Source: Candidatus Latescibacterota bacterium (GTDB lineage: Bacteria; JAAXHH01). Taken from it: 64,000 nt of DNA. The notes beneath the pieces were generated by a model, which saw nothing but the letters and a program-made list of their open reading frames with translations, searched no databases and was not told the DNA's origin. The stretch is taken from NCBI GenBank assembly GCA_022821085.1, contig JAJEEG010000006.1:2790001-2854000 (forward strand), written 5' to 3'. This document shows positions 56,370 to 64,000 of this stretch, one piece after another (positions within the stretch are counted from its first letter, which is position 1; every line of letters starts with the position of its first letter). Made by a program: the position numbers and the translations under genes.

Positions 56370-56631
56370 ACTGACCGAAGAAGCCAAAACGCTTGTTCTG
56401 AAAGCCTTGCAAACCGGAGATGGACTGATTCTGACGGGGCAGACGTTTTCGGGGTGGTTCGTTCAGACTGGTCAATGGAATTCTGGTTTTGTCAGAAGCA
56501 GCGAAGAGAATGTATGGAAAGATGCGTTGGAATCTCTCTGCCTGAGTGACCTGGTGGTGCTTTCAGGTATCCAGTTGTATAGGCTGACATCAAAAGGCCG
56601 GCAGTTGGCCAATTCACTCAAATCCGAATAG
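56359..56631 (+). CDS. Small winged-helix-like protein
   Basis: 90 residues, no membrane segment. The end (VVLSGIQLYRLTSKGRQLANSLKSE) resembles the wing and last helix of small winged helix-turn-helix proteins (YRLTxKGRxLA), while the front (LTEEAKTLVLKALQTGDGLILT) would be the first helices. The assignment is tentative. GTG start with GAGGG upstream. It is sandwiched between two TM/coiled-coil genes in a low-GC patch, overlapping the first and 24 bases from the second. Confidence 0.6.
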   Translation: MTVKLTEEAKTLVLKALQTGDGLILTGQTFSGWFVQTGQWNSGFVRSSEENVWKDALESLCLSDLVVLSGIQLYRLTSKGRQLANSLKSE

Positions 56632-56655
56632 TACCTGCCCCTGAGGAACCGTACG

Positions 56656-56949
56656 ATGACCGAGATATCCCGTGATAGCTGGACCTTCGGCGCACAGATC
56701 GTAACTGCTGTTGGGATGTTCATTGTAACCCTGGGCATCTTGTTCATCGCGACGCTTACTTATCTGGATCGGGAAGATCAGGGATTCAGGAACGAGATTC
56801 GGACAGAATTGGCCGCGATCCGAACCGAGATGCAAACCGACTTTACCGAAATCCGAACAGCGATGAGAGACATGAACAATCGTCTCGACAACATCAACAC
56901 CCGTCTCGGAAGGGTCGAGGGGTATCTGAGGGTATCCGGTGAAGAGTAG
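56656..56949 (+). CDS. Small membrane coiled-coil protein C
   Basis: 97 residues: a TM helix (about 12-35, AQIVTAVGMFIVTLGILFIA), then a coil with repeated E/I-R-T heptads (NEIRTELAAIRTEMQTDFTEIRTAMRDM) and NNRLDNINTRLGRVEGYLRV at the end. The RLGRVEG element also occurs in protein A (56112-56369). A GAGGA site lies about 10 bases before the ATG. The layout recalls small phage or envelope proteins with a single helix plus coil; function unknown. Confidence 0.65.
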   Translation: MTEISRDSWTFGAQIVTAVGMFIVTLGILFIATLTYLDREDQGFRNEIRTELAAIRTEMQTDFTEIRTAMRDMNNRLDNINTRLGRVEGYLRVSGEE

Positions 56950-56960
56950 CGCAGTTAAAT

Positions 56961-58100
56961 TTACGCTGCCAGGCCCTTGCCCTGGGCTTCCTTGATGCAT
57001 TCGGCGAGAATGGGCACGCCTTCGCGGATGTCCTCGATCGTGGGGAACCCGAATGCGATGCGGAGGTACGGGATGTCCTCGTTCGCCGCACTGAAGGACT
57101 GACCGAGACTGAAGAAAACCCCCCGTCCGGCCGCCAGTTGCAGCGCTTTCCGCGTGTCCGTCGCCGCGGGGATCCTGACCCATACGAACATGCCGCCGGG
57201 CGGATCCGTCCACCACACCTCCTCGCCCAGATCGCTGAAGTGGGTCGCCAGCGATTCGACCAGGGCGTCCTTTCGCGCCTTCATGACCTCGTTCACTTCG
57301 CGGATGTGATCCCAGAGATGATCGCCCAGGTATTCGGCCACGATCATGCTCGCCAGCGCGTTGGTCCCACCATCCATCTTGTTCGCCATGATCCGCTGCT
57401 GAAGCACCTCCGGCGCGATGAAGTAGCCCTGCCGGACGCCCGGCCCGAGGATCTTGGAGAAAGAGCCGACGTACACGACCCGGTCGTCTTCGTCCAGGTG
57501 ATACAGGTTCGGCGGCACTGGATCGGACTGGAACACGAGGTCGGCGTAGCAATGGTCGTCCACGACCAGCGTGTCGAACGCCCTGGCCAGTTCGAGGAGG
57601 CGCTTGCGACGCTCCATAGGCAGGATGGAGCCCGTGGGATTGTGATGGGTGGGTATGGTGTAGATGAACTTCGGCGGCGTGCCCGCGTCGACGAGTCCTT
57701 TGAGCACGGTCTCCAGTGCATCCGGCACCAGGCCCTGGTCATCGATGGGCGCCGGCGCGATGCGCACCTGCCGGCTCCGGAACACGCTCAGTGAGCCGCC
57801 GTAGGAAAAGGACTCCGTGACGATCGTATCGCCTGGCGACGCGAAGGCGTCCGTGGTCAACTGCAGCGCCTGCATGGATCCGGACGTCAGCACGATCTCC
57901 TCCAGGGGCACTGCCCGTCCCGTACCGCGTTCGTAACGCTCCGCCGCGATGGCCCGCAAGGGTTCGAAACCGCGGCTGTCCGGGTAATTCACCAGTTCCG
58001 CGCCTCGGGCCCTTATGACTTTCGCGGCGGCCTCCGCCAGCGCGTCCGAAGGAAAGGAAAGCGGATCGGGCCTTCCCGCGCCGAAATTGATCTCACGCAT
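56961..58100 (-). CDS. PLP-dependent aminotransferase (class I/II, MocR/2-aminoadipate type)
   Basis: 379 residues, fold type I. INFGAGRPDPLSFP opens it; LVNYPDSRGFEPLRAIAAERYERGTG, EEIVLTSGSMQALQLTTDAF, YTIPTHHNPTGSILPMERRKRLLELA (Asn for PLP), VVDDHCYADLVF (Asp/Tyr), and VYVGSFSKILGPGVRQGYFIAP with the PLP lysine in SFSK. It lacks the GntR-type DNA-binding domain of MocR proteins and resembles AAT/2-aminoadipate aminotransferases. The amino acid used is unknown. It diverges from the ABC transporter gene. Confidence 0.9.
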   Translation of the reverse strand: MREINFGAGRPDPLSFPSDALAEAAAKVIRARGAELVNYPDSRGFEPLRAIAAERYERGTGRAVPLEEIVLTSGSMQALQLTTDAFASPGDTIVTESFSYGGSLSVFRSRQVRIAPAPIDDQGLVPDALETVLKGLVDAGTPPKFIYTIPTHHNPTGSILPMERRKRLLELARAFDTLVVDDHCYADLVFQSDPVPPNLYHLDEDDRVVYVGSFSKILGPGVRQGYFIAPEVLQQRIMANKMDGGTNALASMIVAEYLGDHLWDHIREVNEVMKARKDALVESLATHFSDLGEEVWWTDPPGGMFVWVRIPAATDTRKALQLAAGRGVFFSLGQSFSAANEDIPYLRIAFGFPTIEDIREGVPILAECIKEAQGKGLAA

Positions 58101-58176
58101 GGACCTGCTCCTGTAGGGTGGCGGTTACACAGATGCCGGTTTTTGGATATTCGATGCCCAGGTAAGTCGACCAGAG

Positions 58177-58206
58177 AATGTAGAGCGGCGGTCCAGCGTC
58201 TGTCAA
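58177..58206 (-). promoter_or_regulatory. Minus-strand promoter for the aminotransferase
   Basis: On the minus strand TTGACA (58206-58201), 18 bases, TACATT (58182-58177), about 75 bases before the gene at 58100. The -10 is the same hexamer as in the divergent promoter. Confidence 0.55.
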
Positions 58207-58232
58207 CCGGTTATGCCAGGTCCCGGGGGCCG

Positions 58233-58261
58233 TTGACAGGTAATCGCGACCCTTCTACATT
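58233..58261 (+). promoter_or_regulatory. Sigma70-type promoter for the ABC transporter operon
   Basis: TTGACA (58233-58238), exactly 17 bases, TACATT (58256-58261), about 40 bases before the gene at 58306. Its -35 and the one for the aminotransferase form an inverted pair (TGTCAAC...CGTTGACA) across 58201-58238. Confidence 0.6.
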
Positions 58262-58305
58262 GATCCTACCGGTCCCGGAAGCTCGAATCTATCGGTTCTC
58301 CAACT

Positions 58306-60747
58306 ATGACACCGTTCCGCTTTCTCCTGTTCTGCCTCGTTGTGTCGTGCCTGGCCGTTGCTACCGTCGCCCACGCACAGGACCAGCCGCCCGATCGGGC
58401 CCAGCTCCCGAACCCGGCACAGCCGAACCCGGCACAGCCGAACCAGGCACAGCTCCCGAACCCGGCACAGCCCCCGAACCCGGCACAGCCCCCTGTCCGG
58501 GTCGAGATCCCGCTCTTCGAGGGCGGGCAGGGCCTGGAGTTCTTCCTCGAGTGCGCCCGGACCTACGAACAGGAACACGAAGGCGTGGTGATCGACCTCT
58601 ACGGCGATCCGCGCATCCACGACAAGGTGCGGGTGCGCATCCTGGAACGGTCCTTCCCCGAGGTCACCAACGCCCGCCTCAACTACTGGGCGCTCATCCG
58701 CAACGGCGACCTGCTGCCCCTGGACGAGTTCCTCGACCAGCCCAACTGGGAAGGCGACCGCACCTGGCGCGAATCGTTCCTGCCCGGCACCCTGGCCCAG
58801 TACACCCACGAGGGAAAGACCTACGGCGTCCCGCTCATGGCGTCGGCCTATGCCGTATGGTACAACAAGAACATGTTCGAAGAAAACGGCTGGGAGCCGG
58901 CGACGACCTGGGAGGAGTTCTTCGCGCTATGCGAAGAGATCAAGGCCGCCGGCATGTGGCCGCTCGCCTTCCAGGGCCGTTACCCGGGCTACGTGCAGGC
59001 CGTGATCGACCACGGATACTATCACCTCGCCGGGCCTGAACGGTACTTCGATCAGAAGAACCTGGTGCCCGGCAGTTTCGACAATCCCGAGTTCACCGAG
59101 GCCCTGTCCGTCGCGCAGCGGATCGCGCTGAACTACTTCCAGCCCGGCGCCATGGGCATGAGCCACACCGAATCCCAGCTCGAGTTCTTCCTGGGGCATA
59201 CGGCCATGATCTTCTGCGGTTCGTGGCTCAAGAGCGAGATGCTGGGCAAGATCCCGGACGATTTCCGGTTGGGGTCATTCAACATCCCGGTGGCGCCGAC
59301 CGGAAAGGCGGATCCCACGGCCGTGTACGGCGGTTCCGGGTACTATTTCGTCCTGAAGGACAGCGAGAATCCACTGGCCGGAGTCGAGTTCCTGCGCTTC
59401 ATGACTTCGCGGCGCATGGCCGGCCTGTTCGCCCGGATGCGCGACATCCCCGTGTCCGTGACCGGCGTATCCGAAGCGAACCTGACCGAGGACATGGCGG
59501 ACCTGGCGGACATGCTGAAGAACGCGGCCGTCACCTACGGCACGCCGCCCGGTGAGGGTTATCCGGCCATGACACAGTACTGGACCGACGCCCGCTTCAG
59601 GGTGATTACCGGCCAGGCCACGCCCGCCGAGGCCGCCGCGGAACTGGAAGCCGCCGCGGCCGTCGTTCGGCGGCAGACCATTGCGCCGGACGAGATCAAC
59701 ATCCGGCACGTCTGGAAGCCCGGCCTGCTGATCGGCCTCATGGCCCTGGCCATCGGCTACTGGTCGGCCACGACCTACAAACGCTACCGGGACCGCAGGC
59801 GCGCGGGGAAATCGCACGTCGCCGGCCTCCCATTCCTCCGGCGGACCGACCGGATCATCTTCATCGCGCCCGCCCTGCTGCTCTACGCGGTCTTCGTCAT
59901 CATCCCGAGCGCGAAATCGTTCCTCTGGAGCCTGAACGAATGGGACGGGCTGACCGACATGCGCTTCACGGGCCTGCTCAACTTCGGCCGGCTGCTCTTC
60001 GAAAGCGACGGGTTCTGGATCGCGCTGAACAACAACCTGTTCATCATGTTCGTCATCCCGCTGTTCGTCATCCCGATCTCCCTCTTCCTGGCCGTGTGCA
60101 TCAGCCGGCAGATCCGGGGATCGAAGTTCTTCCGCATCGCCTTCTTCTTCCCGAACATCCTCGGAGCCGTGGCCGCGACACTCCTCTGGATGCACCTCTA
60201 CAACCCCCAGGGCGGACCGATCAACGCCGCGCTGGTGGGACTCGGCATGATCCTGTCCGCGGTGGGCTTCGAGAGCGCGGGAAGCTGGCTGCAGGCCATG
60301 GAAGGATTCGCCTGGCTGTCGCAGTCCAACCTGTACTGGGCGCTCATCCCCATGTCCATCTGGGGCGCCTGCGGCTTCAACATGATCCTCTTCCTGGCCG
60401 CCATGGAAAGCATACCCCAGAGCCTCTACGAGGCGGCGGACATCGACGGTGCCTCGTCGTGGCGGCAGTTCTGGACCATCACCCTGCCGCTGATCTGGGA
60501 GGTGCTGTCCATCTCCATCGTGTTCATGGTCATCGGCGGGATGAAGGCCTTCGAGACCATCTGGCTCCTGACCAACCAGACGCCCACCACGCAGGTGCAC
60601 GTCATCGGCACGCTCATGGTGCAGGACATGTTCACCGAGTTCAAGATCGGCGAGGCCACGGCCATCGCGGTGCTGCTCTTCATCATGGTCTTCTTCGGCA
60701 CGGCCGCCACGCTGCGGCTCATGCGAAGGGAAACGGTGGAATTCTGA
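58306..60747 (+). CDS. Fused sugar-type ABC solute-binding protein and permease
   Basis: 813 residues. Signal peptide (about 1-24, ending AHA), then a NPAQP-type repeat (about 34-66). Residues 68-465 are a family-1 extracellular solute-binding protein (YGDPRIHDKVRVRILERSFPEV, YGVPLMASAYAVWYNKNMFEENGW, GHTAMIFCGSWLKSEM). Residues about 475-813 are a MalF-like permease with TM helices and the EAA loop EAADIDGASSWRQFWTITLPLI (about 708-729). Normally these are separate genes. The fusion tethers the receptor to its channel. The MalG-type partner overlaps by 1 base. No ABC ATPase lies in the window. Confidence 0.88.
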   Translation: MTPFRFLLFCLVVSCLAVATVAHAQDQPPDRAQLPNPAQPNPAQPNQAQLPNPAQPPNPAQPPVRVEIPLFEGGQGLEFFLECARTYEQEHEGVVIDLYGDPRIHDKVRVRILERSFPEVTNARLNYWALIRNGDLLPLDEFLDQPNWEGDRTWRESFLPGTLAQYTHEGKTYGVPLMASAYAVWYNKNMFEENGWEPATTWEEFFALCEEIKAAGMWPLAFQGRYPGYVQAVIDHGYYHLAGPERYFDQKNLVPGSFDNPEFTEALSVAQRIALNYFQPGAMGMSHTESQLEFFLGHTAMIFCGSWLKSEMLGKIPDDFRLGSFNIPVAPTGKADPTAVYGGSGYYFVLKDSENPLAGVEFLRFMTSRRMAGLFARMRDIPVSVTGVSEANLTEDMADLADMLKNAAVTYGTPPGEGYPAMTQYWTDARFRVITGQATPAEAAAELEAAAAVVRRQTIAPDEINIRHVWKPGLLIGLMALAIGYWSATTYKRYRDRRRAGKSHVAGLPFLRRTDRIIFIAPALLLYAVFVIIPSAKSFLWSLNEWDGLTDMRFTGLLNFGRLLFESDGFWIALNNNLFIMFVIPLFVIPISLFLAVCISRQIRGSKFFRIAFFFPNILGAVAATLLWMHLYNPQGGPINAALVGLGMILSAVGFESAGSWLQAMEGFAWLSQSNLYWALIPMSIWGACGFNMILFLAAMESIPQSLYEAADIDGASSWRQFWTITLPLIWEVLSISIVFMVIGGMKAFETIWLLTNQTPTTQVHVIGTLMVQDMFTEFKIGEATAIAVLLFIMVFFGTAATLRLMRRETVEF

Positions 60748-61637
60748 TGACAACGAGACCGCCGGTCCAAACCAGACCACCGGGCGAAAAAAGCCGTATG
60801 TCGACCTGGAATTACGTGATCTATCCGGTCCTGCTCGGTTACCTGGTGATCGTGGTCTACCCGATGGCCTGGCTGCTGTACACGTCGCTCAAGACGGACC
60901 GGGAAATCTTCCTGGCGCCTTTCACGCTGCCGGACTGGGCGGACCTGCAGTGGATCAACTTCTCGCGGGCGTGGACGGTGGGGCAGTTCGGGGATTACTT
61001 CCTGAACAGCGCGATGCTGACGGTCCTGACGGTGATCCTGTCGCTGCTCTTCGCGGCCATGGCGGCCTATGCCCTCTCGCGTTTTCGTTTCTTCGGCGCC
61101 CGGCCCCTGTTCTTCTTCTTCCTGGCCGGGCTGATGGTACCGCTGCAGCTGGCCATCGTGCCCCTCTTCTTCCAGATGAAGGATCTCATGCTGCTCAATT
61201 CCCGGCTGGGGCTGCTCCTCGTCTACATCGCCTTCGGGATGCCCTTCGCCATCTTCATCCTGGCGGGCTTCTTCAAGTCACTGCCGTCCGGGCTCCACGA
61301 GTCGGCCCTGATGGACGGCGCCGGAGAATTGCGGGCCTTCTGGCACATCATGCTGCCGCTGGCCAAGCCCGCCCTGGTCACGGTGGGCATATTCGCCTTC
61401 CTCGGCACCTGGAACGAGTTCTTCATGGCCTTCATGTTCCTGTCCGGCGAGAACGCCGAAAGCCTGCGCACCCTTCCCCTCGGCCTGGCCAACATCACCA
61501 TCGTGAGCCAGTACCGCAGCGACTGGGGCATGGCTTTCGCCGGCCTGGTGCTCATGATGCTGCCCACCATGGCGGTCTACGCCCTGCTTCAGCGACAGGT
61601 GACGAAGGGGATCACGGTGGGGGCGCTCAAGGGGTGA
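60747..61637 (+). CDS. Sugar-type ABC transporter permease (MalG-like)
   Basis: 296 residues, six TM helices. NYVIYPVLLGYLVIVVYPMAWLLYTSLKTDREIF opens the membrane part; the EAA loop HESALMDGAGELRAFWHIMLPLAKPALVTVGIF (about 188-220) contacts the ATPase, and FLGTWNEFFMAFMFLSG and LGLANITIVSQYRSDWGMAFAGLVLMMLP match MalG-type permeases. The start overlaps the fusion gene's stop (TGATG); ATG at 60798 is possible. An energising ATPase of the MsmX/MalK kind must be encoded elsewhere. The substrate is probably a sugar or glycoside but is not identified. Confidence 0.93.
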   Translation: MTTRPPVQTRPPGEKSRMSTWNYVIYPVLLGYLVIVVYPMAWLLYTSLKTDREIFLAPFTLPDWADLQWINFSRAWTVGQFGDYFLNSAMLTVLTVILSLLFAAMAAYALSRFRFFGARPLFFFFLAGLMVPLQLAIVPLFFQMKDLMLLNSRLGLLLVYIAFGMPFAIFILAGFFKSLPSGLHESALMDGAGELRAFWHIMLPLAKPALVTVGIFAFLGTWNEFFMAFMFLSGENAESLRTLPLGLANITIVSQYRSDWGMAFAGLVLMMLPTMAVYALLQRQVTKGITVGALKG

Positions 61638-61680
61638 CGGAGCGGAGGCCGAGTACAACAGCAGTAGAATAACCGATTGG

Positions 61681-61717
61681 AAGCCGGGCCGGAGCTGGTC
61701 AACCTCGCGGCCGGTTT
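61681..61717. terminator. Possible bidirectional hairpin between convergent genes
   Basis: AAGCCGG-G-CCG (61681-61691) pairs with CGGCCGGTTT (61708-61717) with one bulged G, and GAG/CTC extends the stem. No T-run follows on either strand, so it may stop or protect 3' ends without being a classic intrinsic terminator. Confidence 0.4.
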
Positions 61718-61723
61718 ACAAAG

Positions 61724-62431
61724 CTATCTGCGCTTTTCCTGAGACAGATTGAAGCTCATGATGATCCGATCGGCATCCTTCCCTTTGGCCCTGGAGCGAT
61801 TCGGCGCCACGCTATGGTATAGCCAACTGGGGAAGATCAGCATTCTGCCGGCCACAGGTTGGTACCGGACCTTGGTCCAGCAGTTTCGCGGGCGCCTGGT
61901 TCCTGGGATGTATTCGACCTGTGTCATCATGTTCTGGGTGCGTGGATCGATAAACTCGATACGACCCGAATTCTTAGGTGCCTGGACGTAGTAGACACCG
62001 CTCCAGATGCAGCCGGGATGAATGTGGGCCCGGTTCGAACTCCCCGGCGGATTGATGATCGACCACATGGTGCCGATTTTCAGTCGATAGGACGTGTGGT
62101 AGCCCAGTTTGCGGCACATCATGTCCGATACCGCGTCGACCTGTTGTACCAATCCCGCAAACGTGTCGTCCTTGTGCAGCCTAACGTGGCTGTGCCAGCT
62201 TCCCAACTCCGGGAAGTTCGACTTGTTAACCCCTGAATCATCGCGTGCGCGTTCGGCGTAGATCGCCTCGATCAGATGGGCGTTCAGCGATTCGCTGTCC
62301 GGCAGATCCAGTGAGAAAACCAGGGTCGGAAAGTAGCGGGTCACCTTGAGCGCGTTATCGGACAGACGGGCCGCCGAGTCGCTGTCCACGGCTACATGGT
62401 CGGGAGTATCGCGCGCCACCTTATGCCCCAT
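61724..62431 (-). CDS. 2-oxoglutarate/Fe(II) oxygenase-like protein (TIGR02466-like)
   Basis: 235 residues. The family opening ALKVTRYFPTLVFSLDLPDSESLNAHL is recognisable, followed by SWHSHVRLHKDDTF and the presumed iron site SSNRAHIHPGCIWSGVYYVQAP (about 129-150), then FPSWLYHSVAPNRS with the distal His. These proteins carry a prolyl-hydroxylase-like fold and are of unknown substrate; phage and marine bacterial copies are common. No ribosome site is obvious. It follows the acidic lipoprotein gene after 27 bases, same strand, and may be in its operon. Confidence 0.7.
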   Translation of the reverse strand: MGHKVARDTPDHVAVDSDSAARLSDNALKVTRYFPTLVFSLDLPDSESLNAHLIEAIYAERARDDSGVNKSNFPELGSWHSHVRLHKDDTFAGLVQQVDAVSDMMCRKLGYHTSYRLKIGTMWSIINPPGSSNRAHIHPGCIWSGVYYVQAPKNSGRIEFIDPRTQNMMTQVEYIPGTRRPRNCWTKVRYQPVAGRMLIFPSWLYHSVAPNRSRAKGKDADRIIMSFNLSQEKRR

Positions 62432-62458
62432 CTTCTTTGATGCGTATCCACGCCTGAC

Positions 62459-63772
62459 CTAATCGTCGTCCTCGTCGTCATCATCGTCCTCATCGTCGTC
62501 GTCATCATCGTCCTCATCATCGTCTTCATCGTCGTCTTCGTCGCCCTCGTCACCCTCATCGCCTTCGTCATTCTCGTCGCCTTCGTCGTCCTCGTCGTTT
62601 TCATCGCCTTCATCGCCTTCGTCACCCTCGTCGTCCTCATCGCCTTCGTCATTCTCGTCGCCTTCGTCGTCCTCATCACCTTCATCGTCCTCATCGCCTT
62701 CGTCGTCCTCGTCGTTCTCGTCCCCTTCGTCGCCCTCGTCACCCTCGTCACCCTCGTCGCCGACTACGTCTTCGTCGCCCTCGTCCCCTTCGTCGCCTTC
62801 ATCACCCTCGTCGTCCTCGTCACCCTCGTCGCCTTCGTCGTCCTCGTCACCCTCGTCACCTTCATCGTTCTCATCACCCTCGTCGCCGTCTACGTCTTCG
62901 TCTCCCTCGTCCCCTTCGTCCCCTTCGTCGTTCTCGTCGCCTTCGTCGTCCTCATTGCCTTCATCGTTCTCGTCGCCTTCGTCGTCCTCATCGCCTTCAT
63001 CGTCCTCATCGCCTTCATCGTTCTCGTCGTCCTCGTCACCCTCGTCGTCCTCATCACCTTCATCGTTCTCATCATCCTCGTCGCCCTCGTCCCCCTCGTC
63101 GCCGTCCACGTCTTCGTCGCCCTCGTTCCCTTCGTCGTCCTCATCGCCTTCGTCGCCTTCGTCGTCCTCGTCGCCCTCGTCATCCTCGTCGTCTTCGTCG
63201 CCTTCGTCGTCCTCATCACCCTCGTCGCCTTCGTCGCCTTCGTCGTCCTCGTCACCGTCTATGCCATCGTCTTCGTCGCCTTCGTCACCTTCGTCGTCCT
63301 CGTCTCCCTCGTCTCCCTCGTCGTCCTCGTCACCTTCGTCGCCCTCGTCTCCCTCGTCTCCCTCGTCGTCTTCGTCGCCCTCGTTTCCGTCGTCCGCATA
63401 CCTTGCCTGACTCACGACGGTGGACGGATTTGACGGTTCGTCGACATCATCCTGTTCTCCGTCATCGCCTGCACCTTGAACGGCATCCGCGCCACCTGTG
63501 CTGCCTGAGCTGCCGTCCCCTTCGCTGTCCCCACCAGCACCGCCTGTGCCTTGACCGGCATTCGTGTCACTTGCGTCATCATCCCCTTCTCCGTCCCCGC
63601 CGCCGTCTCCGTTTCCACTCTGGCCGGTTCCTACCTGGTTGACGGTCTGGGATGAATTCGGCACCAGCGGATTCTGACCGTTATCACCTCTACAACTCAT
63701 GATCATCAGCAAGGCGGCAACTGCGATCTGCAGGTTTCTTACCCAATTATAAACAATGCGGTAAACTGCCAT
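62459..63772 (-). CDS. Extremely acidic X-D-E triplet-repeat lipoprotein
   Basis: 437 residues. Positions 1-27 (MAVYRIVYNWVRNLQIAVAA, then LLMIMSC) are a lipoprotein signal, with the lipidated Cys likely in IMSC. A Gly/Ser/Asn-rich linker (about 28-120) follows, then about 300 residues of X-D-E triplets with X = G, D or N, occasionally broken by DVDG or DVVG, ending in a poly-Asp run. After about residue 125 there are no Cys or aromatic residues. The DNA is a 9-base tandem tract. It could bind Ca2+ or other cations at the cell surface. GAGAGGA lies 6 bases before the ATG at 63772. Confidence 0.75.
   Translation of the reverse strand: MAVYRIVYNWVRNLQIAVAALLMIMSCRGDNGQNPLVPNSSQTVNQVGTGQSGNGDGGGDGEGDDDASDTNAGQGTGGAGGDSEGDGSSGSTGGADAVQGAGDDGEQDDVDEPSNPSTVVSQARYADDGNEGDEDDEGDEGDEGDEGDEDDEGDEGDEDDEGDEGDEDDGIDGDEDDEGDEGDEGDEDDEGDEDDEDDEGDEDDEGDEGDEDDEGNEGDEDVDGDEGDEGDEDDENDEGDEDDEGDEDDENDEGDEDDEGDEDDEGDENDEGNEDDEGDENDEGDEGDEGDEDVDGDEGDENDEGDEGDEDDEGDEGDEDDEGDEGDEGDEGDEDVVGDEGDEGDEGDEGDENDEDDEGDEDDEGDEDDEGDENDEGDEDDEGDEGDEGDENDEDDEGDENDEGDEGDEGDEDDDEDDDEDDDDDDDEDDDDDEDDD
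62462..63395. repeat. 9-base tandem repeat tract encoding X-D-E
   Basis: About 930 bases of nine-base units of the form TCG(T/C)CN(T/C)TC read on the plus strand, with variation at third codon positions. It is by far the longest tandem tract in the window and has no stop codon in several frames on either strand, so slippage would change length but rarely kill the frame. Confidence 0.85.
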
Positions 63773-64000
63773 AGGATCCTCTCTTACCACTCATCAATCA
63801 GCGTGGTGAGAAAGGGTGAAGCGGTATTTCGATGCGAGATTACAATGCGGAGTACTATAAAATAAACACATTTATGTACTGATGTAAAGCAAAAGCCGGA
63901 AAAACAGCCGACCTTTCACCTTGAAAGATAGAGCATCAGCGGGACCTGAGAACGTACTACGCCCCTGACTTCGTCTCACGGTATGTAGCAGGACGAACAT
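63773..64000. other. Upstream region of the acidic lipoprotein gene
   Basis: 228 bases at the window end without a gene. On the minus strand TTTACA and, 18 bases on, TATTTT, near 63850-63886, could be its promoter, and AT-rich sequence surrounds them. ACCAC...GTGGT (63788-63809) is a weak dyad in the leader. Confidence 0.35.

Noticed and set aside
62462-63395. Possible CRISPR array or satellite
   Set aside because: Units are contiguous 9-mers with no spacers, and they are coding.
62955-63410. Ser/Pro-repeat frame on the plus strand
   Set aside because: It is the complement of the X-D-E tract; the lipoprotein signal and ribosome site support the minus strand only.

Overview
The window is a chromosomal segment of a GC-rich, Gram-negative-type bacterium. 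It has an outer-membrane-type protein, a lipoprotein, a Tat-exported molybdoenzyme subunit and a DUF2723 membrane glycosyltransferase. Genes are densely packed, often with 4-base overlaps, and many carry AGGAG-like ribosome binding sites. I see no rRNA, convincing tRNA, transposase, CRISPR array or prophage. Two phytanoyl-CoA-dioxygenase-like genes, CBM9-like proteins, an MlrC-type M81 peptidase, a creatininase-family protein, a DUF2723 protein and a Na+-dependent oxaloacetate decarboxylase together suggest an uncultured lineage of the FCB/Latescibacterota/Poribacteria sort, probably from a marine or sediment setting. That placement is an inference from gene content.

Layout. 1-5.4 kb: the 3' part of metH, an orphan XRE antitoxin beside a deleted toxin gene, a CBM9-like protein, ogt and an SGNH hydrolase. 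5.7-11.5 kb: a three-subunit molybdopterin oxidoreductase of the PaoABC type, a 69-residue cysteine protein and class I fumarase. 11.5-16.2 kb: a duplicated CBM9-like protein, an Ldh-family dehydrogenase, then yggT-tsaB-rimI. 16.4-27.6 kb (minus strand): ribD-ribE-ribBA-ribH-nusB, a phosphoesterase, the DUF2723 protein and three glycosyltransferases. 27.7-34.3 kb: ilvE, then on the minus strand oadG-oadB-oadA-DUF3187-beta-propeller. 34.4-40.4 kb (plus strand): amidohydrolase, small membrane protein, msrA, an M81 peptidase, phyH, HU and a TPR protein. 40.5-46.4 kb (minus): M1 peptidase, MerR-like regulator, der and a PDZ/radical-SAM/DUF512 protein. 46.7-56 kb (plus): leuC-leuD, a multi-GAF histidine kinase, a receiver-PP2C protein, a GNAT protein, a possible structured RNA, phyH, creatininase and a P-loop protein. 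56-64 kb: three small low-GC genes, an aminotransferase, a sugar ABC transporter whose binding protein is fused to a permease, a 2OG oxygenase-like protein and an extremely acidic repeat lipoprotein.

How the genes work together. The riboflavin pathway is represented from GTP and ribulose-5-phosphate to riboflavin by four neighbouring genes. leuCD supply the isopropylmalate isomerase, and ilvE the last branched-chain transamination. The oad genes form a complete biotin-dependent sodium pump. The DUF2723 protein and glycosyltransferases look like an envelope glycan or glycoprotein module. The GAF kinase and receiver-phosphatase look like a cognate signalling pair.

Points that stand out: the decayed toxin-antitoxin pair; a candidate ~95-nt structured RNA with its own promoter (about 53468-53561), followed by a promoter whose spacer is filled by a perfect palindrome; a cassette of two membrane coiled-coil proteins around a small winged-helix-like protein (56.1-56.9 kb); the binding-protein/permease fusion; the X-D-E triplet lipoprotein; and a recurrent habit of short in-frame tandem repeats in poorly conserved parts of otherwise ordinary enzymes.
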